NCBI RefSeq assembly: GCF_020382885.2
Contig: NC_058513.1
Location: forward strand, 9,953,774 to 10,017,773
Direction of reading: 5' to 3'
DNA length: 64,000 bases
DNA from: Scatophagus argus
Taxonomy: Eukaryota; Chordata; Actinopteri; Scatophagidae
Shown: one piece after another, positions 54,261-64,000 of the stretch
How positions within the stretch are numbered: position 1 is the stretch's first letter
Layout: each line of letters opens with the position of its first letter
Position numbers and translations under genes: made by a program
Notes under the pieces: model-generated
The model's input: only the letters and a program-made list of their open reading frames with translations
Told to the model about the DNA's origin: nothing
Databases searched by the model: none

Positions 54261-57200
54261 ATAAAAGACAAGAAACACTTTTTTCCAGCTTCATGTAATC
54301 CACCAGCATCGAGCTAACCATAACCGTAAATGCTGCAATCGTAAGAAGATGGATAAATAAAATGAAGAAAGAAAGTTAAAAAGGTCAGTTATCACATCTG
54401 ATTTAATAAGTAAGTATATTATGAGGACTTGAGGACTTGAATGCAAATGCAACTTCATTCTTAAGAGAAGGTGAATGGTTGCAAAATGTTTGTAAAATCC
54501 AACATAGTCTCCTTTCCCATTTATATCCAACGATTCTGTTTGTAGTTTGTAACAGATTTATCTTTTTCACTTAAAATATTTTTTTTTGCTTGAAATGAAC
54601 TCATGAAATTGATTCATGATCAAGTTGACCTATATTCACTTCACTCCCATTTCTCTCACTGACTTTTCTCCATAAGGTCAACTTAAAATGGACCGTATGT
54701 CCATTTGCTTTTGTTAATATTCCAAACCACATGGATCTTCCAGATCTTCCATGGACCTTGAGCCACAGCTATTAACCCATAAACATTCTTGTTCCCCTTG
54801 AACTAAAATGCCTGACTTACTTCTTTATCTTTTATAATCTCCATAAAAATGAGTAAATGAGTCAAAATAGTTATTCACTGAAAGGCTTGCTTTTTTTGTT
54901 TTCTGTTTCTGGACTTTGGTCTCTATGTGTATTATTATAAATGGTGTTAAAAAAAGAAGAAAAGCTGTCACCCTGTCTGGGCAGTGTCCAGCCTCACTGG
55001 TCTCAACCTTGTGAAAACAAACATGAGTCAGGCCTTTCAATATGTGCATGCTTGTTTGTTTTAAATCACCCAAGTATGAGCTTACTCTTAATCAGGTTAA
55101 TAGTTACTAGTAAAAAGCTTATAGAAGACCTAGGATCCATGACATGAATAAATACATTGATTTTTTTGACTTTACTGTTTTTACTTAGCATGCCTCAGTG
55201 GCCATGATGAGATTAGCAGTACCCTGCAAGGCTGTAGACAGCAGTGAATGCCAATCAGAGGTGAACAAAATGTTCCTTGAGATCTACTCCACCCAACAAA
55301 GAAATTTTATTTGGATAACTGGACCTATATTTAACATTCGCAGTCACGCTTGCATTTGTATTGCCTTATATTTATAAAATCCAGTGTATCGAACAGACCA
55401 GACTGTCAATGAGACTTTCTGCATTAAGGATGAACAGTGTGCTAGACAGTGAACTCACCTGCACCCTCACTGTTCCCTTTAGCTTCTATGCAGATTTTAA
55501 GGCTGTGACTGTGGAAAAAAAAAACACAAACTGACCTCAAGTTCATTCGCTGTAACTCTATGTCTTAATCTTTAATGGTTTCGCACTGTTGTTTTATTCA
55601 TGTATCGTTCATTTTACTGCTGCTTTGTTTCCAGAAATAGTTGAACTTACTCTGGTGGAGCTGCATGCTCGCTAAGAGAAAATGCTGAGCTCCCAGATGT
55701 GAATGTGTGGAACTGTGCAGATTTAAATCAGGGTTGTGCAGGAGCAAACAGTTCTTTATTGACTTAACCTTCATCTGGATAAAGCAATGCAAGCAAACAT
55801 ATGTAAAAAATAACATTTTCTTTCCTTTGTCTACACAATGGATTTGTTTGAATCCTTAAATGATTAAAATAAAGGATTTTGTATGAATATGTATATTTAG
55901 ACTTACTGCAGGGATTATTTGACCATACAGATAAGAACATGTTTTTTCCTGTCTGTTGGCCCTGCTCAGGTCTGTGACTAAAGGCGTCATCATGACAGTG
56001 CAGATTTTACCACCTATGTGAATATACATTGTAACGGCAGATCTGCTTTTACTGCTTACTTACATACATGATGTTATTCATGGTAAATCGAACCCAAAAG
56101 AGGTAAACATTGAATTATTAAAATAATTTGCATAAATTGTTTGAAATATGAACGAGCTAACAATTTGTGGAATAACTGAACAAATTGCATAAACTCAACT
56201 CATTAGGAAATGTGAAGTCTGCTTTTATTTCATATAATGTCTCTTGCCTTTCAGTCGGTCACATGACCCTTAAGTGAGGCTCGTTGGGAATCAATCAAGA
56301 TGTTGTTGCTGTAATCTATAAACCTCATGCTGTTAAACTGCCTTTTGTACTATAACCTCATAAACACTGCGCCTGAGTATGTTGTGTAAGGACGAAACTT
56401 CATTAATTATTGTTCACTTACAGCTCTGTATGGTCTGCATAGTGTTTCTGCAAACCTTTATCCACATGGAGACACGACATGAAGCCTCTCAAAGAAAATT
56501 ATAAGGTCCTGCTTTCATTTGACTTATCTCAAAATTAGTTATGTTCGCTTTAAATGTTCCCTTTATTCCGCTGTACTTGAAAAGTCAGCTATCCAAAAAC
56601 AACTCTGCTGTGAAAGGTTTTCAGGAAACTGTTGAGCTGAGTTTATTTTCATTGAAAACATTTCTATCTCTGGATATTGAATGGGAAAATCGTGGAATGT
56701 AAATTTAAAACAGATGCTGAACTGAGCACACCTCACCCTGAGCACAAATAAAATCTTGTTCAGCTCACTGTCTGGCAGCATGTCTGCAAAATTTTTCTTT
56801 GCATTACTATGTTGGCTGCAATGAGAACAGCAGACCGTCATCAAGCAAACATTTGCTGCTACTGTTTGGGTACAAAGGTGTATTTCATTTGGAGAGCGTC
56901 TACAAATTTTACATCTCCCACAAAAAGATATATTTACTTATATAGAAGAAATATTGACACAGATTAAAATGGCTCAAGTACAGAGCCAGTTAAAGCCTCT
57001 CCCTCATCCCTTCCTCAAATTACAGAGGAAGCAGTTAAGATAGTATTGTGAAATGAATTCATACGTAACTGGGAAAGTTACATAAGGGCATTTTAGTGTA
57101 GGGCTGGCTGTGCAAGCTCCAGCAGACAGGCAAGAACCTGGTACAAGCACTCAGAGAGTCATGTTACAAAGTTAGAAAGGGGAGAGAAAAGAAACACATT

Positions 57201-57586
57201 TCAGAGCACTCGGGGTCCAGGTGAGAGTTTGGGAGGGACTGTGTTTGGATTCAGATGTTGGAGAGTATTTAAGCTGGGAAGAACCAGAAATCATGAGGAC
57301 AGGAAGCGAACACAAGGAGAAGATGATGACAGAGTGACGGGAAATTATATGCAGCGATTGTGGGCTGGACAATCTAGCAGGAGATTTGCATTGCTGAAAT
57401 TTTTTGTGTACGGAAGCCAATCAAGTGTGGAAGTCTGACAAAGGACCAACAGCCAGCTGAGACAGGAAGTGCAGAAGACGGGATCTCAGGGACAACCACT
57501 GTAGTAGTTTTGCTTGATCCATTCTACAGGAAAGATTTGGCCTCGGATTTTTGAGTTCCTCAAGTAAACTTTTCACAGTCTCAGCC
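54261..57586. other. Gene-free interval between tctn3 and the sulfotransferase
   Basis: AT-rich sequence with scattered short open frames. The last 400 bases (57170-57586) may hold 5' UTR of the sulfotransferase. No other exon could be supported. Confidence 0.45.
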
Positions 57587-62202
<4,616 letters not shown>

Positions 62203-62399
62203 CAGATTTTGGGGTTTCCTACCTGCTGCAGCTCTCAAAACCAAAGAAAGATGAAGTGACACTGTGCCACATTCAGAAGGAAGAAATACTGTAAGAATAT
62301 TGGACAGGAGCTAAAAACCAAAAACAAATAAATAAATACTCACTCACTCAAGTCTGAATGTTAAACACTGTGTACACCAAAAGTGTGTTTTAAATTATC

Positions 62400-62405
62400 A
62401 ATAAA
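62400..62405 (+). promoter_or_regulatory. Poly(A) signal of the sulfotransferase
   Basis: AATAAA about 198 bases past the stop, with further AATAAA words near 62327-62335. Confidence 0.6.
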
Positions 62406-62985
62406 AATGTGCTCCACAGTACAAATACATGAGTTTGTAATCATCACTTTATTGCAGCTTATTACGTAAACAATATATAAGACCAAAAGTGTTGTGACTG
62501 AGTGGATATGTCCATTTTATGCCACAAGACCTCCAACAGAGTCTGCCCACTGCATGGACCCTATAGAGAGCACTGGCAGCTGGAGGCATGGTGGTGGTTT
62601 TTCTGCCCATATGAAGTCACTTTGCAACCCTACACCACACTGTACAGATCCCAGCCAAAGCAGAGAGGCTGCATGAGACACAAGCAACAAAGACTAGAAT
62701 AAACATAATGAGCTGGAAAGTCATTCATATGAAAATGGACAGAGGACACAAAAACACAACAACTGAGAATATCCAAGTTTAACAAAAAATCACTTTTAAT
62801 ACATACTTTATTTCTTAGAATAAAATCTTAAATATTTTAATCCTTTATCAACAGGGATACTTCCCGTCATTTTAATTCAATCTCCTTCCTTATATAGAGG
62901 CTATGTTTAAGTAGATTTTTTTTTGTTTTATTGTTTTTTTAGGCATATTTTCATGTATTTTCTCTTCTCTCTTCTACTGTTTGGC

Positions 62986-63084
62986 TCACTCCCCTCTTCG
63001 GTTTTGATCTTCCTTTCTCTCTTCTCCGCCTCTTTCTTTCCAACCCTTAACATCTTCTTCTACATCTCTATTTAGCTTGTGTAC
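62986..63084 (-). CDS. Possible last coding exon of a minus-strand gene
   Basis: After a TACCAG acceptor (63085-63087) an open frame of 32 codons plus TGA reads VHKLNRDVEEDVKGWKERGG and continues highly charged (EERKEDQNRRGE). The composition suggests a charged helical C-terminal tail. The family is not recognised and no preceding exon was identified in the remaining 0.9 kb, so this may also be chance. Confidence 0.3.
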   Translation of the reverse strand, partial: VHKLNRDVEEDVKGWKERGGEERKEDQNRRGE

Positions 63085-63087
63085 CTG

Positions 63088-64000
63088 GTAAAGAGAAAAT
63101 AAAAGTCAGAGACAGAAAGAATTTTGGAGTCCAATGCAATGACACTTTTGACAAATTGAACAGACCCACACTGAAAGCATTAAGCAGGTGGTACGCAGTT
63201 TTCTACAGGCCTGAACTTAAGTTTGTTTTGGAGCAACACATCAATATTGTCATGTTTACATGAGTACAGGCCTGGGTCAACATTTCAACATTGAAGCTCC
63301 ATGTGGGTGCAATTTATGGGTTGGCAGGAGGCAGGCTGTCCTGCCCGCCCCCCAGTGTTAAAGATCACTGAATAGGACAAACTGTAACTCTTTGACTCTT
63401 TTGTGAAAAACTACAGGCAAATATAGCTTGGTCAGGCCCAAATGAAACGCAGTGTTAGACCTTTACAGAAAACGATTTTCTAAAAAGGAAAATATCTTTT
63501 CAAGAACTGGTTGATGTTCCCATAGAGGCTCTTAAACATGAATACTGAAATCCAGTTTTTAAAAAATTCAAAATTTTCTAAAAACTTGTGTAACATTTAA
63601 CTCCAACTCCCCCACTTATTATTTCTAAGCATTATATAAACATATACTAAATTGTTTGTAACACATAATGGTGTATTTATAAGCAGATATAAAGATATTT
63701 GAAGTGTTTCATTTCTCCAGTTAAGACATATTTTATATAATTACAACTGTATTAAATTGTCATTCATTATCTGCTTACATAATTGATCCATAATTAATTC
63801 AGTAAAGACATACAAAACTTTCATCATCTTTTCATTAGAAAAAATATTGTATTTAGCATGTACTTACTGATCATAAAAGGTAAATGGGAGGATTAAAATA
63901 AAAGCTTGTTGCTGAAGGCTTTTATGGAGCACCGACAATATGAAGCCTTTTTACAGAAAAACATATATAAGAGGTACAAAAACATGAACTGGTCATACTC
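63088..64000. other. Right-edge AT-rich sequence
   Basis: No exon, RNA gene or repeat that I can support. If the 62986-63084 exon is real, this is its upstream intron. Confidence 0.4.

Noticed and set aside
62494-62702. 60-66 codon open frames after the sulfotransferase
   Set aside because: They lie past its poly(A) signal, overlap in two frames and show no family resemblance.

Overview
This window is ordinary vertebrate nuclear DNA and almost certainly comes from a teleost fish. Genes are split into many short GT-AG exons, introns are compact, and there are CA/GT, GA and pentanucleotide microsatellites plus several interspersed repeat families typical of fish genomes. The protein set (Doc2, ARH1, ataxin-2-like, MTO1, tectonic-3, a cytosolic sulfotransferase and a fish multicopy gene) is also fish-like. 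Exons were placed by hand from splice consensus, reading phase and remembered family sequences. For the main genes every junction keeps phase, so the models are internally consistent, but no alignment was run.

Layout from left to right. 1.7-4.2 kb (minus strand): first four coding exons of a Doc2 gene, probably doc2a, which runs off the left edge. 4.2-19.5 kb: a long gene-poor stretch with microsatellites and old repeats. 19.5-21.6 kb (plus): a short gene or fragment of an uncharacterised teleost multicopy family behind a CpG-rich start region. 21.6-24.9 kb: repeat-rich. 25.0-25.9 kb (minus): a two-exon gene for an unrecognised, very acidic, Asn-rich protein, head to head with adprh (26.5-31.4 kb, plus), an intact 355-residue ADP-ribosylarginine hydrolase. 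32.7-43.3 kb (minus): a complete 23-exon ataxin-2-like gene of 1056 codons. It is head to head with mto1 (45.1-49.5 kb, plus, 682 residues) across a CpG-rich shared promoter. mto1 converges tail to tail with tctn3 (49.8-54.0 kb, minus, 609 residues). 57.6-62.2 kb (plus): a complete seven-exon cytosolic sulfotransferase. 62.99-63.08 kb (minus): a possible last coding exon of another gene.

The genes do not form one pathway. They cover calcium-triggered exocytosis (doc2), reversal of arginine ADP-ribosylation (adprh), RNA-granule biology (atxn2l), mitochondrial tRNA wobble modification (mto1), the ciliary transition zone (tctn3) and sulfonation (sult). The architecture worth noting is two divergent gene pairs, two convergent pairs with close or overlapping 3' ends, and co-linkage of doc2 and atxn2l, whose human counterparts DOC2A and ATXN2L both lie in 16p11.2. 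I saw no CRISPR array, no prokaryotic system, no intact autonomous transposon and no viral gene. The least explained item is the acidic protein gene at 25 kb.
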